A program made the translations under genes and the position numbers. Under the pieces are notes generated by a model. The model had not been told where the DNA came from. It ran no database searches and was given only the letters and a program-made list of their open reading frames with translations. Shown here in pieces: positions 47,453 to 64,000 of a stretch of DNA of 64,000 bases. Position 1 is the first letter of the stretch, and every line of letters begins with the position of its first letter. Source of the stretch: Plasticicumulans lactativorans (lineage in GTDB: Bacteria > Pseudomonadota > Gammaproteobacteria > Competibacterales > Competibacteraceae); contig NZ_SLWY01000005.1 in the NCBI RefSeq assembly GCF_004341245.1, positions 1 through 64,000 of the forward strand, in the 5' to 3' direction.

Positions 47453-47539
47453 ATGTTCACGTTCGAGAACTTCCCGATGGTGGTCATCATCGCGCTGATC
47501 CTGCTGGCGTGGCTCAGTTTCTTCTCGGTGATCCTCTGA
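47453..47539 (+). CDS. Candidate single-helix micropeptide at the end of the cco cluster
   Basis: A 28-residue peptide: MFTFENFPMV followed by a membrane helix VVIIALILLAWLSFFSVIL, ending on TGA at 47537-47539. The same frame also has ATG at 47399 (46 residues), overlapping the end of ccoS, with GAAGGAG too close to be ideal. It lies before the cluster's terminator, so it is transcribed with ccoGHIS. P. stutzeri cbb3 contains a single-helix subunit CcoM of about this size; this could be an analogue. Coding status is not proven. Confidence 0.4.
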   Translation: MFTFENFPMVVIIALILLAWLSFFSVIL

Positions 47540-47568
47540 CGCGGCGGGTATCCTCGACGCATCGGGAC

Positions 47569-47597
47569 ACGGCCTCCGCGGAGGCCGTTTTCGTTTT
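47569..47597 (+). terminator. Rho-independent terminator of the cco cluster
   Basis: ACGGCCTCCGCGGAGGCCGT (47569-47588) is a perfect palindrome followed by TTTTCGTTTT. It lies 29 bp after the micropeptide stop and 24 bp before the chosen birA start, a clean transcript end. Confidence 0.8.
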
Positions 47598-47620
47598 CCG
47601 AGGCCGTGACGGCGGACCGA

Positions 47621-48607
47621 ATGGCACAAGCGACGCGTGAACGAGCGGTGCTCGACACCCTGGCCGATGGCGCCTTCCACTCCGGCGAGGATCTCGCCCG
47701 GGCGATCGGCACCAGCCGCGCGGCGGTATGGAAGATCGTGCGTGGCCTGCAGGCGCGCGGCTTCGACGTTCACAGCGTGCGGGGGCGCGGCTACCGCCTC
47801 GGCAGTGCCGTCGAATGGCTCGACGCCGCGGCCATCCGCGCTGCGCTCCCCGGAGATGCCGTGGATTCGATCGACACGATCGACGTGCTGCCCAGCGTCG
47901 ATTCCACCAATACCTGGCTCACCGCCCGCGCCAAGGCGGGGGCGCCTGCGGGCGCCGTGTGTCTCGCCGAAGCGCAGAGCGCGGGCCGCGGACGCAGCGG
48001 ACGGCACTGGCACTCGCCGGCCGGCGCTAACCTGTACCTGTCGCTGCTGTGGCGCTTCGGCTTCGCACCCGCGCAGCTCAGCGGCCTGTCACTGGCGGTC
48101 GGCGTGGCCGTCGTCCACGCCCTCGAGCGCTTCGGGGTGGCGGACATCGGCCTGAAGTGGCCCAACGACGTGGTCGCGGGTGGTCGCAAGCTGGGTGGAG
48201 TGCTGCTCGAGTTCGGCGGCGAATCCGGTGGACCCTGCCATGTCGTCATCGGCATCGGCATCAATCTGCACATGCCGGCGAGTGCCGTCACGGCGATCGA
48301 TCAGCCGTGGACGGACCTCGCGACGCTCGGTGGCGGCGCGGTTTCGCGCAACCGCCTGGCGGCGATGTTGATCGGCGAACTGGCGGCCACCTGCCGGCGC
48401 TTTGCGGACAGCGGCTTCGCGGCGTTCGCTGCCGAGTGGCAGCGCTACGACATCGCCATGGGGCAGGCGGTGAGGCTGTCGTGGCCCGGACACGCGGTCG
48501 AGGGCGTGGCGCGCGGCGTGGATGCAACGGGTGCCGTGCTGCTCGAGGCCGGCGGCACGTGCAGGAGCTTCGCCGTCGGTGAGCTCAGCCTGCGGTTGGC
48601 GACGTGA
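47621..48607 (+). CDS. birA: Biotin-protein ligase / biotin operon repressor BirA
   Basis: 328 residues from ATG 47621 (GTG 47606 would add five). The N-terminal winged helix (about 8-62: LADGAFHSGEDLARAIGTSRAAVWKIV ... VRGRGYRL) marks the repressor type. The ligase domain has SVDSTNTWL, AEAQSAGRGRSGRHW (biotinyl-AMP loop) and KWPNDVVAGGRKLGGVL. A C-terminal beta domain follows. BirA biotinylates acetyl-CoA carboxylase and represses bio genes. It overlaps coaX by four bases (GTGA). Confidence 0.95.
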   Translation: MAQATRERAVLDTLADGAFHSGEDLARAIGTSRAAVWKIVRGLQARGFDVHSVRGRGYRLGSAVEWLDAAAIRAALPGDAVDSIDTIDVLPSVDSTNTWLTARAKAGAPAGAVCLAEAQSAGRGRSGRHWHSPAGANLYLSLLWRFGFAPAQLSGLSLAVGVAVVHALERFGVADIGLKWPNDVVAGGRKLGGVLLEFGGESGGPCHVVIGIGINLHMPASAVTAIDQPWTDLATLGGGAVSRNRLAAMLIGELAATCRRFADSGFAAFAAEWQRYDIAMGQAVRLSWPGHAVEGVARGVDATGAVLLEAGGTCRSFAVGELSLRLAT

Positions 48608-49347
48608 TCCTGTACGTCGACATCGGCAACACGCGCCTCAAGTGGCTCGGCGAGGCCGCTGGGCGGGTGCCCGTGCGTGGCGCCTTCGTGCACCGTGATG
48701 GCGACCTCGCGGTGCTGCTGCAGCAGGCCTGGAGCGACCTGCCGCTGCCGGCGCGCGTGCTCGTCGTCAGCGTCGCCGGGGAGGGCATGGCCTCGACATT
48801 GACGCAATGGGTGCAGCGGCAATGGGGGCTTGCGATCGAGTTCGTACACAGCCGTGCCAGCGGCTTCGGCGTCGTGAACGCCTACGCGGAGCCGACCCGC
48901 ATGGGAGCCGATCGGTGGGTCGCGATGGTGGCCGCGCGCGGATTGACCCAGGGGGCATGCTGCGTGATCGATTGCGGCACGGCGGTGACGGTCGACGTGC
49001 TGTCGGCACAGGGGCGGCACGCGGGCGGGGTGATCTTCCCGGGGCTGCAGTTGATGCGTCTGGCGCTCTACCGTGACACGCAGCGCATTCCCGCCGAGCC
49101 CGTGGGCGCCGCGCCGGTGGCGCCGCTCGGTCACGACACCGCGTCCTGTGTGGCGGCCGGTGTGCAGCATGCGGTCGCGGGCGGGATCGGTCGCGTCGTG
49201 GAGAGTGCCCGCGTGCGTGTCGGAGCGTCACTCGACTGCTTCATCACCGGTGGCGACGGGCCAGCCCTCGCTGCCGTGCTGGGGGGCGACTACCAGTTGC
49301 ACCCGGACCTGCTGTTCGAGGGCTTGCGGCGGATCGCCGCGGGTTAG
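48604..49347 (+). CDS. coaX: Type III pantothenate kinase CoaX
   Basis: 247 residues from GTG 48604 in the birA stop. It phosphorylates pantothenate, the first step of CoA synthesis. It has an ASKHA fold with the phosphate loop LYVDIGNTRLKWLG at the N-terminus, EPTRMGADRWVAMVAARG, CCVIDCGTAVTVDVL and GGVIFPGLQLMRLAL. The C-terminal FITGGDGPAL completes the set. The birA-coaX pair directly before the tRNA-tuf cluster matches Pseudomonas order. Confidence 0.95.
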   Translation: MILYVDIGNTRLKWLGEAAGRVPVRGAFVHRDGDLAVLLQQAWSDLPLPARVLVVSVAGEGMASTLTQWVQRQWGLAIEFVHSRASGFGVVNAYAEPTRMGADRWVAMVAARGLTQGACCVIDCGTAVTVDVLSAQGRHAGGVIFPGLQLMRLALYRDTQRIPAEPVGAAPVAPLGHDTASCVAAGVQHAVAGGIGRVVESARVRVGASLDCFITGGDGPALAAVLGGDYQLHPDLLFEGLRRIAAG

Positions 49348-49355
49348 CGGGGCGC

Positions 49356-49385
49356 TTGGTCGGGCGCATGCCGCTGCGATAGACT
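49356..49385 (+). promoter_or_regulatory. Possible promoter for the tRNA-Thr gene
   Basis: TTGGTC (49356-49361), 18 bp, TAGACT (49380-49385), about 21 bases before the tRNA 5' end. The match is moderate (3/6 and 4/6), but distance and orientation fit a stable-RNA promoter. It lies just after the coaX stop. Confidence 0.35.
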
Positions 49386-49406
49386 TCCGCGTCCGGTTTC
49401 CGCGGC

Positions 49407-49482
49407 GCTGACGTAGCTCAGTCGGTAGAGCAGCTGCCTTGTAATCAGCAGGTCGGGGGTTCGATTCCCTCCGTCAGCACCA
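49407..49482 (+). tRNA. tRNA-Thr (anticodon TGT)
   Basis: A 76-base cloverleaf, CCA encoded. Acceptor GCTGACG/CGTCAGC, anticodon loop CTTGTAA, T-arm GGTTCGATTCC. It reads ACA (and ACG/ACU by wobble). Confidence 0.95.
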
Positions 49483-49614
49483 CCGGGTCGATTTTTCCGC
49501 TGTCGGCGCGATCGCATCGACGCGCATGCGCACGATCTGCTCGGATCGCTTAAGGCGATGAATGATTTATGGTTTTTGACGTACCTTCCGGCGCTTGGTG
49601 CACTCTGGCGGTGC

Positions 49615-49643
49615 TTGACAGCGCCAGGTCCGTCAAAGAGAAT
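49615..49643 (+). promoter_or_regulatory. Sigma-70 promoter for the tRNA-Tyr-Gly-Thr-tuf transcript
   Basis: TTGACA (49615-49620), exactly 17 bp, GAGAAT (49638-49643), 16 bases before the tRNA-Tyr 5' end. The -35 is a perfect consensus. It likely drives tRNA-Tyr, tRNA-Gly, tRNA-Thr and tuf together. Confidence 0.6.
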
Positions 49644-49659
49644 GCGCGTCTCGTTTTTC

Positions 49660-49744
<85 letters not shown>

Positions 49745-49815
49745 GTTTTTTGCGAGCGCGCTGCAGCCGCTCGGAGCGGTCCCCGCAAGGTGCTCATGGC
49801 TGGAAGGTCAGCAAA

Positions 49816-49889
<74 letters not shown>

Positions 49890-49904
49890 TGAATGGATTT
49901 TTTG

Positions 49905-49980
49905 GCCCATGTAGCTCAGTCGGTAGAGCACGTCCTTGGTAAGGACGAGGTCACCAGTTCGAATCTGGTCATGGGCTCCA
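49905..49980 (+). tRNA. tRNA-Thr (anticodon GGT)
   Basis: A 76-base cloverleaf. Acceptor GCCCATG/CATGGGC, anticodon loop TTGGTAA, CCA encoded. Only 15 bp after tRNA-Gly and 55 bp before tuf, so processed from a shared precursor. Confidence 0.95.
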
Positions 49981-50035
49981 GATCGTTAGGCGTCAGGAAT
50001 GGGTTGGCTTCATCTGTCAAACCGGGAGTGTCTCG

Positions 50036-51226
<1,191 letters not shown>

Positions 51227-51282
51227 ACAGGGCGTTAAGCCGGCGGGAATGGATCGTCGTTCCCGCCAAGCGTTTCAGCAAC

Positions 51283-51358
<76 letters not shown>

Positions 51359-51442
51359 CTTCCCAGTGTGTGCAGTCCGGGATGCTGTTGCTGTTATCCG
51401 GGGCGCGATGCGCCCCAGAATTCCGGAGTGTGACGTTCGGCG

Positions 51443-51820
51443 ATGAACCCTAAGCCTGAAGCTGAAGTTTCCAGGTTCGATACCCTCAGGTGGTCTGCCG
51501 CGCTTGCGATCGTCATCGTTGCAATCGGCCTCTATCACTATTTTGCCCAGCAGTTGCTGGTCGTGCGTGTCGGCGGGGTGCTGCTTGCGTTCGCGATCGC
51601 GCTCGCTCTCGTGTGGGGGACGCGCCTGGGGCAGGAGGCGATCGGCTATCTGAGTGACTCGCGCGTCGAGTTGCGGAAAGTCGTGTGGCCGACGCGCCAG
51701 GAAACCCTGCAGACGACGCTTGCCGTGGCGCTGATGGTGCTGGTGATGGGGATTTTCCTGTGGCTTCTGGACATGCTCCTCCTGTGGGGGGTGCGCCTCC
51801 TGACCGGCCAGGGAGGGTGA
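51443..51820 (+). CDS. secE: Preprotein translocase subunit SecE
   Basis: 125 residues, the long three-helix gammaproteobacterial form. Helices lie at about 17-35 ([18 protein letters not shown]), 42-60 and 92-115. The conserved cytoplasmic amphipathic segment [20 protein letters not shown] precedes the essential last helix. It forms the SecYEG channel. A small GGGGCG/CGCCCC hairpin lies upstream (51400-51416). It is 4 bp before nusG. Confidence 0.96.
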   Translation: MNPKPEAEVSRFDTLRWSAALAIVIVAIGLYHYFAQQLLVVRVGGVLLAFAIALALVWGTRLGQEAIGYLSDSRVELRKVVWPTRQETLQTTLAVALMVLVMGIFLWLLDMLLLWGVRLLTGQGG

Positions 51821-51824
51821 CGGC

Positions 51825-52358
51825 ATGAGCATGCGTTGGTACGTCGTTCAGGCCTATTCGGGTTTCGAGTATCAGGTACGGAAGTCGCTGGAGGAGCGCA
51901 TCCAGCGCGAAGGTCTGCAGGAGCGCTTCGGCCAGATCCTGGTGCCCACCGAAGAGGTGGTCGAAATGCGCGATGGCTTGCGCCGCAAGAGCGAGCGCAA
52001 GTTCTTCCCGGGCTATGTCCTGGTGCAGATGCTCATGGATGAAGACACCTGGCATCTGGTCAAAAGCGTGCCCAAGGTGCTCGGCTTCATCGGTGGTTCG
52101 AGCGACAAGCCCGCGCCGATCAGCGAGAAGGAAGCGCAGATCATCCTGCAGCGGGTGCAGGACGGCACCGACAAGCCCCGCCCGAAGGTCTTGTACGAAC
52201 CCGGCGAAGTCGTGCGTGTCATCGACGGGCCGTTCAACGATTTCAGCGGTGTGGTGGAAGAGGTCAATTACGAGAAAAGCCGCCTGCGGGTCGCCGTCCT
52301 CATTTTCGGACGCTCCACCCCCGTCGAGCTTGAGTTCGGCCAGGTCGAAAAGAGCTGA
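51825..52358 (+). CDS. nusG: Transcription termination/antitermination protein NusG
   Basis: 177 residues. The NGN domain ([20 protein letters not shown] ... [18 protein letters not shown]) is followed by the KOW domain ([25 protein letters not shown]). NusG couples RNA polymerase to Rho or to the ribosome. It is co-transcribed with secE and followed by a strong terminator before rplK. Confidence 0.97.
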   Translation: MSMRWYVVQAYSGFEYQVRKSLEERIQREGLQERFGQILVPTEEVVEMRDGLRRKSERKFFPGYVLVQMLMDEDTWHLVKSVPKVLGFIGGSSDKPAPISEKEAQIILQRVQDGTDKPRPKVLYEPGEVVRVIDGPFNDFSGVVEEVNYEKSRLRVAVLIFGRSTPVELEFGQVEKS

Positions 52359-52374
52359 GCCGCCGGATTGCAGC

Positions 52375-52415
52375 GGAAATCGCCCGCCACCCCTGGCAGG
52401 GCGATTTCCTTTTTT
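52375..52415 (+). terminator. Rho-independent terminator between nusG and rplK
   Basis: GGAAATCGCCC (52375-52385) pairs perfectly with GGGCGATTTCC (52399-52409), 13-base loop, then TTTTTT. It should separate secE-nusG from the rplK transcript at least partly. I do not see an obvious promoter in the 45 bp before rplK, so it may act as an attenuator. Confidence 0.85.
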
Positions 52416-52460
52416 CATCATGGGGAGCCGCGAGGCGTTTGCACCCGCTTGGAGTGAATC

Positions 52461-52892
52461 ATGGCAAAGAAAGTCACTGCATACGTGAAGTTGCAGGTGG
52501 CCGCTGGCAAGGCCAATCCGAGTCCGCCAATCGGCCCCGCGCTCGGTCAGCACGGCGTCAACATCATGGAGTTCTGCAAGACGTTCAACGCGCAGACCCA
52601 GCAGATGGAGCCGGGTATGCCCATTCCGGTGGTGATCACGGTCTACAGCGACCGCAGCTTCACCTTCATCATGAAGACGCCGCCGGCAACCTATCTGATC
52701 AAGAAGGCGGCGGGGATCACCGCGGGAAGTTCCAACCCCAATACCAAGAAAGTCGGCACGATCACCCGCGCCCAGCTCGAGGACATCGCCAAGGTGAAGG
52801 CGCCGGATCTGACGGCTGCCGACGTCGATGCGGCGGTGCGCACCCTGGCGGGAAGCGCGCGATCGATGGGCCTCGTCGTGGAGGGCATGTAA
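52461..52892 (+). CDS. rplK: 50S ribosomal protein uL11
   Basis: 143 residues. The N-terminal domain has [29 protein letters not shown], and the rRNA-binding C-terminal domain has [19 protein letters not shown] and [12 protein letters not shown]. uL11 forms the GTPase-associated centre and is needed for RelA activation. It is 3 bp before rplA. Confidence 0.98.
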   Translation: MAKKVTAYVKLQVAAGKANPSPPIGPALGQHGVNIMEFCKTFNAQTQQMEPGMPIPVVITVYSDRSFTFIMKTPPATYLIKKAAGITAGSSNPNTKKVGTITRAQLEDIAKVKAPDLTAADVDAAVRTLAGSARSMGLVVEGM

Positions 52893-52895
52893 GCC

Positions 52896-53594
52896 ATGGC
52901 CAAGCTCAGCAAGCGTATGCAGGCGATCCGCGCGGCGATGACGCCCGGCAAGGTGTACGGTGCCGAAGAGGCCTTCGGTGCCCTGCAGGGATTCGCGCGC
53001 GCCAAGTTCCGTGAATCCGTGGACGTGGCGGTGAATCTCGGCGTCGATCCGCGCAAGTCCGACCAGGTGGTGCGTGGTTCCACCGTGCTGCCGAACGGCA
53101 CCGGCAAGACCGTGCGGGTGGCGGTGTTCACCCAGGGGGCCAACGCCGAGGCTGCGAAGGCGGCGGGTGCCGACGTCGTCGGGTTCGAAGATCTGGCCGA
53201 GAGCGTCAAGGCCGGCAACCTCGATTTCGACGTGGTGATCGCCTCGCCCGATGCGATGCGCATCGTCGGCCAGCTCGGCCAGATCCTCGGCCCGCGTGGC
53301 CTGATGCCCAATCCGAAGGTCGGGACGGTGTCGCCCGACGTCGCCGGTGCCGTGCGCAATGCGAAGGCCGGCCAGGTGCGTTACCGCACCGACAAGGCGG
53401 GCATCATCCACTGCACGCTCGGGAAGCTCGATTTCGAGCCGGCCAAGCTGCGCGAGAACCTCGCCGCCCTGATGGCCGACCTGCAGAAGATGAAGCCTTC
53501 GACCTCGAAGGGCGTGTACGTGAAGAAGATCACGGTCTCGACCACCATGGGGCCGGGCCTCAGCGTCGATGTCGCGAGCGTGAGTGCGGGCTGA
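52896..53594 (+). CDS. rplA: 50S ribosomal protein uL1
   Basis: 232 residues. Landmarks are [41 protein letters not shown] and the C-terminal [15 protein letters not shown]. uL1 forms the L1 stalk and in other bacteria represses the rplK-rplA message. It is co-transcribed with rplK. Confidence 0.98.
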   Translation: MAKLSKRMQAIRAAMTPGKVYGAEEAFGALQGFARAKFRESVDVAVNLGVDPRKSDQVVRGSTVLPNGTGKTVRVAVFTQGANAEAAKAAGADVVGFEDLAESVKAGNLDFDVVIASPDAMRIVGQLGQILGPRGLMPNPKVGTVSPDVAGAVRNAKAGQVRYRTDKAGIIHCTLGKLDFEPAKLRENLAALMADLQKMKPSTSKGVYVKKITVSTTMGPGLSVDVASVSAG

Positions 53595-53887
53595 GCCCGC
53601 ACCGATGCAGGAACTTTGGGCGGCCGTTCAGCCGAGCGGCCGTCGTCAAAGACCGCAGGTGCCGCGAGGCTTAATCGGTGTCCGACGTGCGTCGGTGCCG
53701 CCTGCGCAGACGGCGTAGCCCTTACCGGTTCTGGTGACCTGGCGAGGCTGCCGTTTTGGGACGATCCCCGCGCTTGCGCTGGGGTTGGAGATCTACCGTT
53801 GGCGGTTGCGGGAGGGGGCCGGTCGGCGCCCGGGGGATTGTGGCCATGCAGGCTCGATCACGCCGCTCCGCTTCAGAGGGTAGTTAT
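53595..53887 (+). promoter_or_regulatory. L10 leader: autoregulatory 5' region of rplJ-rplL
   Basis: This 293-bp non-coding stretch precedes rplJ and has the position, length and GC hairpin content of the ribosomal protein L10 leader, which binds the L10-(L7/L12)4 complex to repress translation. Several complementary segments are visible, such as GGCGGCCG/CGGCCG near 53620-53642. I cannot prove the kink-turn by eye. The rplJL promoter probably lies within it. Confidence 0.6.
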
Positions 53888-54424
53888 ATGAGTTTGAATC
53901 TGGCAGAGAAGCAAGCCGTCGTCGCCGAGGTTGCCGAAGTGGCTGCCACTGCGCATTCGGTGATCGCTGCGGAATACCGCGGGATCACCGTGGCGCGGTT
54001 GACAGCGCTGCGGGTCAAGGCACGCGAGAACGGCGTTTATCTGCGGGTCGTCAAGAACTCGCTCGCGCGCCGCGCGGTCGAGGGCACGGGTCTCGCGTGC
54101 ATCTCGCCCGCGCTGGTGGGGCCGCTGATCCTGGCGTTCTCGCAGGAAGATCCGGGCTCCGCCGCCCGTGTCATCAAGGAGTTCCTGAAGGACAAGGACA
54201 ACGACAAGCTGGTCGTGAAGGCGCTTGCCTTCGGCGGGCAGTTGCTCGGTCCCAAAGACCTCGACGCGCTGGCGAGCATGCCGACCCGCGATCAGGCCAT
54301 CAGCCTGCTGATGGCGGTGATGAAGGCACCGGTCGAGAAGTTCGCCCGTACGCTCAACGAAGTGCCGGGCAAGCTGGTCCGCACCGTCGAAGCGATCCGC
54401 ATCCAGAAGGCCGAGGCGGCCTGA
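53888..54424 (+). CDS. rplJ: 50S ribosomal protein uL10
   Basis: 178 residues from ATG 53888, preceded by GAGGG; an in-frame start further upstream (53756) lies in the leader and is rejected. The N-terminal rRNA-binding domain (VIAAEYRGITVARLTALR, VVKNSLARRAVEGT) is followed by the C-terminal helix (ARTLNEVPGKLVRTVEAIR) that holds L7/L12 dimers. Confidence 0.97.
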   Translation: MSLNLAEKQAVVAEVAEVAATAHSVIAAEYRGITVARLTALRVKARENGVYLRVVKNSLARRAVEGTGLACISPALVGPLILAFSQEDPGSAARVIKEFLKDKDNDKLVVKALAFGGQLLGPKDLDALASMPTRDQAISLLMAVMKAPVEKFARTLNEVPGKLVRTVEAIRIQKAEAA

Positions 54425-54478
54425 CCGGCCTGCGCTTTCGTCCGTCACGTTACTGAATTCCTGTAGGGAGCTATCAGA

Positions 54479-54856
54479 ATGGCCGTTTCCAAAGAAGACA
54501 TCCTGGACACCATTGCCAACATGACCGTGATCGAGATCGTCGATCTGATCAAGGCCATGGAAGACAAGTTCGGCGTGTCCGCCGCCGCTGCCGTCGCCGC
54601 CGCCCCCGCCGCCGCCGCCGCCGCGGCTGCCCCGGTCGAGGAGCAGACCGAGTTCAACGTCGTGATGACCTCGTTCGGCGAGAACAAGGTCAACGTCATC
54701 AAGGTGATCCGTGCGATCACCGGCCTCGGCCTGAAGGAAGCCAAGGACCTGGTCGAAGGCGTGCCGTCGATCGTCAAGGAAGCGGTGTCCAAGGCCGATG
54801 CCGAGAAGATCAAGAAGGATCTGGAAGAAGCCGGCGCCAAGGTCGAAGTCAAGTAA
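54479..54856 (+). CDS. rplL: 50S ribosomal protein bL12 (L7/L12)
   Basis: 125 residues. The N-terminal dimerisation helices ([17 protein letters not shown]) are followed by an almost pure Ala-Val-Pro hinge at about 38-56. The C-terminal factor-binding domain is [20 protein letters not shown] ... [15 protein letters not shown]. The hinge is encoded by repeated GCC/GCG codons. It recruits elongation factors to the ribosome. Confidence 0.98.
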   Translation: MAVSKEDILDTIANMTVIEIVDLIKAMEDKFGVSAAAAVAAAPAAAAAAAAPVEEQTEFNVVMTSFGENKVNVIKVIRAITGLGLKEAKDLVEGVPSIVKEAVSKADAEKIKKDLEEAGAKVEVK

Positions 54857-54902
54857 CTGCGACCGCTTGCAGTCGGGGCTCCGTCCCGCTGCAGGTGTTT
54901 GA

Positions 54903-54936
54903 GGAAGGGCTGGTGGCCGAGGCCACCGGCCTTTCC
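54903..54936 (+). terminator. rplL-rpoB attenuator hairpin
   Basis: GGAAGGGCTGGTGGCC (54903-54918) pairs with GGCCACCGGCCTTTCC (54921-54936) over 16 bp including two G-U pairs, with a two-base GA gap between the arms, so the terminal pairs probably open to form the loop. No proper T-run follows. Position fits the attenuator/RNase III site known between rplL and rpoB in E. coli, which lowers polymerase expression relative to ribosomal proteins. Confidence 0.6.
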
Positions 54937-55058
54937 CTGTTCAGGAAAGTGAGTTGCGTAGCACCCAGTCACCGCTCGCACGCCATGTAGCGGTGCTTGG
55001 AGAGGGAACCACGGCACTACCCCCGGTCCGTGGCCCGAACCGTTGAAGAGGACCCCCG

Positions 55059-59135
<4,077 letters not shown>

Positions 59136-59201
59136 GGCGCCATGCCCTCGGTTCAGATGGCACGCGGACGTTTAGACCGGTAACCCACGAGCGGTCACGA
59201 G

Positions 59202-63425
<4,224 letters not shown>

Positions 63426-63520
63426 GCGAACCCCGTGCGGTGACGGGGGCGACGTTCGAAACGCTGGGTGAACGGGTCGGAGAAGGTCTTGACTTTACAG
63501 GGCCTTCCCGTCCGCTCAGC

Positions 63521-63549
63521 TTGACACCCTGGGGGCACCCGCCTAGAAT
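63521..63549 (+). promoter_or_regulatory. Sigma-70 promoter of the str operon (rpsL)
   Basis: TTGACA (63521-63526), exactly 17 bp, TAGAAT (63544-63549), about 87 bp before rpsL. It is the best promoter match in the window. The gap after rpoC (210 bp) also has an AGGGCC-rich stretch but no clear T-tailed terminator. Confidence 0.7.
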
Positions 63550-63635
63550 CCCGCGCCTTCGTGAGGCTGCGGGTCGGCGAGCGGCCTGTCGTTCATGTTT
63601 GAAGGTTCAGCGCGAATTCCGGAGTAATCAAGCCG

Positions 63636-64000
63636 ATGTCAACCATCAACCAGTTGGTGCGCAAGCCGCGTACCCACAAGGCCGAAAAGAGCACCGTTCC
63701 GGCTCTTAACGGCTGCCCGCAGAAGCGCGGTGTGTGCACCCGCGTGTATACGACGACGCCGAAGAAGCCGAATTCGGCGCTGCGTAAAGTTGCTCGCGTG
63801 CGCCTCACCAACGGCATGGAAGTGACGAGTTACATCGGTGGCGAAGGGCACAACCTGCAGGAGCACTCGGTGGTGCTGATCCGCGGGGGGCGTGTCAAGG
63901 ACCTCCCCGGTGTCCGCTATCACACCATTCGCGGCAGTCTCGATACCTCGGGCGTGGCCAAGCGCCGCCAGGGACGTTCGAAGTACGGCGCGAAGCGGCC
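63636..64000 (+). CDS. rpsL: 30S ribosomal protein uS12 (cut by window end)
   Basis: 121 complete codons of an expected 123-125; only the last few residues are missing. It starts [19 protein letters not shown], with [19 protein letters not shown] and [18 protein letters not shown], and reaches [14 protein letters not shown]. The lysine in TPKKPNS (position of Lys43) and [10 protein letters not shown] are wild-type, so no streptomycin-resistance change is seen. uS12 controls decoding accuracy. It is the first gene of the str operon, so rpsG, fusA and a second tuf are expected next. Confidence 0.98.
   Translation, partial: MSTINQLVRKPRTHKAEKSTVPALNGCPQKRGVCTRVYTTTPKKPNSALRKVARVRLTNGMEVTSYIGGEGHNLQEHSVVLIRGGRVKDLPGVRYHTIRGSLDTSGVAKRRQGRSKYGAKR

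Noticed and set aside
63636-64000. Streptomycin-resistance change in rpsL (and rifampicin change in rpoB)
   Set aside because: The Lys43 segment TPKKPNS and the rifampicin-pocket segment of rpoB are wild-type at the usual positions.

Overview
The window is chromosomal, very GC-rich DNA from a proteobacterium. Gene order points to Gammaproteobacteria, probably a deep-branching (Chromatiales/Competibacter/Plasticicumulans-like) lineage. The evidence is the run rpsU-dnaG-rpoD beside tsaD-plsY-folB-folK-(SH3 protein)-(pteridine reductase)-(MidA)-cca, and birA-coaX-tRNAs-tuf-tRNA-secE-nusG-rplKAJL-rpoBC-rpsL, both as I recall them from Pseudomonas and Ectothiorhodospiraceae. A betaproteobacterium cannot be fully excluded, because the cytochrome oxidase cluster layout is shared with that class. 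Family or genus cannot be decided from the sequence by eye.

Layout. (1) 1-1650 is the only clearly accessory stretch: the 3' end of an interrupted gene (possibly an IS transposase), a small two-helix membrane protein followed directly by an attC-like palindrome, and a two-gene operon of membrane-anchored proline-rich proteins, all next to a tRNA-Ile2(CAT) gene. (2) 1651-6300, minus strand: the macromolecular synthesis operon rpsU-yqeY-dnaG-rpoD with the tRNA at its end. (3) 6339-13254: tsaD, plsY, folB, folK, a YgiM-like SH3 protein, pteridine reductase, MidA-type methyltransferase, a small unknown protein and cca. (4) 13271-30000: mixed single genes, namely a GT2 glycosyltransferase, a diguanylate cyclase, a PF10023-type lipoprotein metallopeptidase, an NDUFA9-like reductase, a TauE/SafE exporter, a lipoprotein, an SDR, an RND pump (adaptor plus permease) translationally coupled to a sirtuin, a PLP-dependent Arg/Lys/Orn decarboxylase and PBP1C. 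(5) 30164-47539: a respiratory superlocus. It holds DUF2244, a caa3-type oxidase (coxB with fused cytochrome c, coxA, ctaG, coxC), assembly factors (43-aa protein, DUF2909, SURF1, SCO-like protein), heme A/O synthesis (ctaA, ctaB), and then the cbb3 oxidase ccoNOQP with maturation genes ccoG-fixH-ccoI-ccoS and a possible extra micropeptide. (6) 47621-64000: birA, coaX, four tRNAs, tuf, tRNA-Trp, secE, nusG, rplK, rplA, L10 leader, rplJ, rplL, rpoB, rpoC and the start of rpsL (cut by the window end).

How the genes work together. The two oxidases are adjacent and share one strand. A low-affinity proton-pumping caa3 enzyme and its heme A supply run straight into a high-affinity microaerobic cbb3 enzyme and its copper/heme maturation system, with a likely separate promoter (carrying an FNR half-site) between them. 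The ends of the window are housekeeping transcription/translation operons with recognisable terminators, a ribosomal-protein autoregulatory leader and sigma-70 promoters. No stretch over 300 bases lacks a gene or named RNA/regulatory element; the longest non-coding stretches are the L10 leader (53595-53887) and 18055-18334, in which I see no clear signal. I found no CRISPR array, no intact mobile element, no integrase and no obvious new defence system. The least explained region is 1-1650.
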